The notes beneath the pieces were generated by a model. It saw nothing but the letters and a program-made list of their open reading frames with translations. It did no database searches and was not told the origin of the DNA. The position numbers and the translations under genes were made by a program. From a bacterium (lineage in GTDB: Bacteria > Krumholzibacteriota > Krumholzibacteriia > LZORAL124-64-63): a stretch of 6,116 nt of DNA. Below, one piece after another: positions 5,355-6,116 of the stretch; positions within the stretch are counted from its first letter, which is position 1, and each line of letters starts with the position of its first letter. The stretch is from assembly GCA_030591105.1 (NCBI GenBank), contig JAUVBS010000142.1, positions 1 through 6,116 on the forward strand. The letters are read 5' to 3'.

Positions 5355-6116
5355 GACGCGTCTCCTTCGAGCAGGCCGTAGCCGACGTACCAGTGCCGAA
5401 CCAACTGCCGACGCGCCAACTCCGCCGACGGCCAAGGCAACGAACGGCCCCGCCCGTCGAAAATCACGCCGGCGTCACCACCGGTCACCAACGCCTCGAC
5501 CACGACGCCGGGCCCCGCGCCGAAATCGATACCGACACTCGGCCGGATCAACAGCTCGGCGGACTGCCCCTGCGGTAGTTGCCACCGCCAGAGATCGCCC
5601 GCGGCAAGCTCGCCTTCGCGGCGCTCGTCATCGGGCAACACGGTGCGCAGTTGTATTTGTGCCAGTACACCTTCGCTGTCGCAGTCGCCGACCGGCGCAA
5701 CACAACTACCCAGATGGACCAGGCAGTCTCCCTGTAACACTTCGGCGGCGGCGACCGGTGCGACGTTACCCAGTTGTCCCAGGTGCGGCAGCAAGAATTC
5801 GGCGTCCATCGCCAGGGCCGTGACACCCTCGGGGCGGCAGGCATCCACGAGTAGCGCCGCGGTCTGGACACGGCGCGGAGCGTGAGCCATGCCGCCGCCG
5901 GATCCGATCAATAGACTGACCTCCGCCAAATCGAGACTCTCATCCGGCAGTGCATCCGGACGCAACCGTGCGGCCATGGTCTGTTCACGCCGGGCACCGC
6001 TGAGCCGAACCGGAGTCGTGCGGTGTTGAACGAGCGCAAGCCGTACCGCTTCACGGGCTACCGCCTGTTCGATCCAGACGTCTTGTTCGCTGGCCGGCAC
6101 TGTCGTCGGTCGGAAC
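5351..6116 (-). CDS. mutL: glutamate mutase L (MutL) family protein, C-terminal part
   Basis: The 5' end lies beyond the right edge; 254 residues are visible, ending at TGA 5353-5351. Recognition rests on the C-terminal half of the MutL family (ASKHA/actin-like ATPase fold, related to activator and hydantoinase-type ATPases). The visible signs are a basic/acidic helix near visible residues 11-31 ending in H31, a glycine loop LLIGSGGGMAHAPRR at 68-82 (likely nucleotide-contacting), the stretch PEGVTALAMD at 95-104, and the CLVHLGSCVAPVG ending at 143. About 110 further residues follow that motif, with GGDAGVIFDGRGRSLPWP at 212-229. As I recall, such an extension is typical of long MutL versions outside clostridia. 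In clostridia mutL sits between the glutamate mutase subunit genes; its biochemical role is unproven and a reactivase or chaperone role has been suggested. No mutase subunit gene is visible here. The gene overlaps the next one by GTGA, so translation is probably coupled. The in-frame GTG at 6100 is not believed to be the start, because family-like sequence (RPTTVP) continues upstream of it. Confidence 0.9.
   Translation of the reverse strand, partial: FRPTTVPASEQDVWIEQAVAREAVRLALVQHRTTPVRLSGARREQTMAARLRPDALPDESLDLAEVSLLIGSGGGMAHAPRRVQTAALLVDACRPEGVTALAMDAEFLLPHLGQLGNVAPVAAAEVLQGDCLVHLGSCVAPVGDCDSEGVLAQIQLRTVLPDDERREGELAAGDLWRWQLPQGQSAELLIRPSVGIDFGAGPGVVVEALVTGGDAGVIFDGRGRSLPWPSAELARRQLVRHWYVGYGLLEGDAS
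5361..5367 (-). promoter_or_regulatory. ribosome binding site fixing the GTG start at 5354
   Basis: AAGGAGA, six bases before the GTG at 5354, inside the final codons of mutL. It supports the 385-residue start over the longer frame from 5435. Confidence 0.82.

Noticed and set aside
4468..5823. Long plus-strand open frame (451 codons) opposite mutL and the following gene
   Set aside because: Its product is a low-complexity mix of serine, threonine, arginine and proline without motifs, and it lies antisense to two genes with clear family-like sequence and ribosome sites.

Overview
All genes that can be supported lie on the minus strand, so the window reads from right (upstream) to left (downstream). 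It looks like a chromosomal segment of a GC-rich bacterium. Coding is dense and every confident start has a Shine-Dalgarno sequence. Five of the six visible starts are GTG. There are no RNA genes, phage genes, transposases or CRISPR arrays. The taxon cannot be fixed from this window. From memory, MutL plus DUF6754 clusters occur in Chloroflexota and several uncultivated bacterial lineages, so a lineage of that kind is a reasonable guess and no more.

Layout, in order of transcription: (1) the C-terminal part of a glutamate mutase L (MutL) family ASKHA-type protein, entering from the right edge (6116-5351); (2) a 385-residue protein with an N-terminal barrel-sandwich-like region and a C-terminal KOW-like region (5354-4197); (3) after 59 bases, a DUF6754-type protein with one membrane segment near each end (4137-3319); (4) a roughly six-pass membrane protein of 237 residues (3311-2598); (5) a 295-residue protein with membrane segments at both ends and a large alpha/beta-like middle domain (2601-1714); (6) another roughly six-pass membrane protein of 229 residues (1717-1028); then a 148-base intergenic stretch; (7) a tetratricopeptide-repeat protein starting at 879 and running off the left edge.

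Genes 1 to 6 behave as one operon. Three junctions are 4-base GTGA stop/start overlaps, one gap is 7 bases and one is 59 bases. The set combines one cytosolic ATPase-like protein, one soluble accessory protein and four membrane proteins. Of the two double-anchored proteins, one is predicted to place its soluble domain in the cytoplasm and the other outside it. This suggests an undescribed envelope-spanning complex driven or matured by the MutL-like protein. That is inference: no catalytic reaction can be read from the sequence, and the glutamate mutase catalytic subunits (MutS/MutE) are not in the window. The TPR gene has its own plausible promoter and may be a separate unit.

Two non-coding signals stand out: a perfect 13-bp inverted repeat inside the TPR gene (65-95), and a small perfect dyad (952-966) overlapping the -35 position of the putative TPR-gene promoter.
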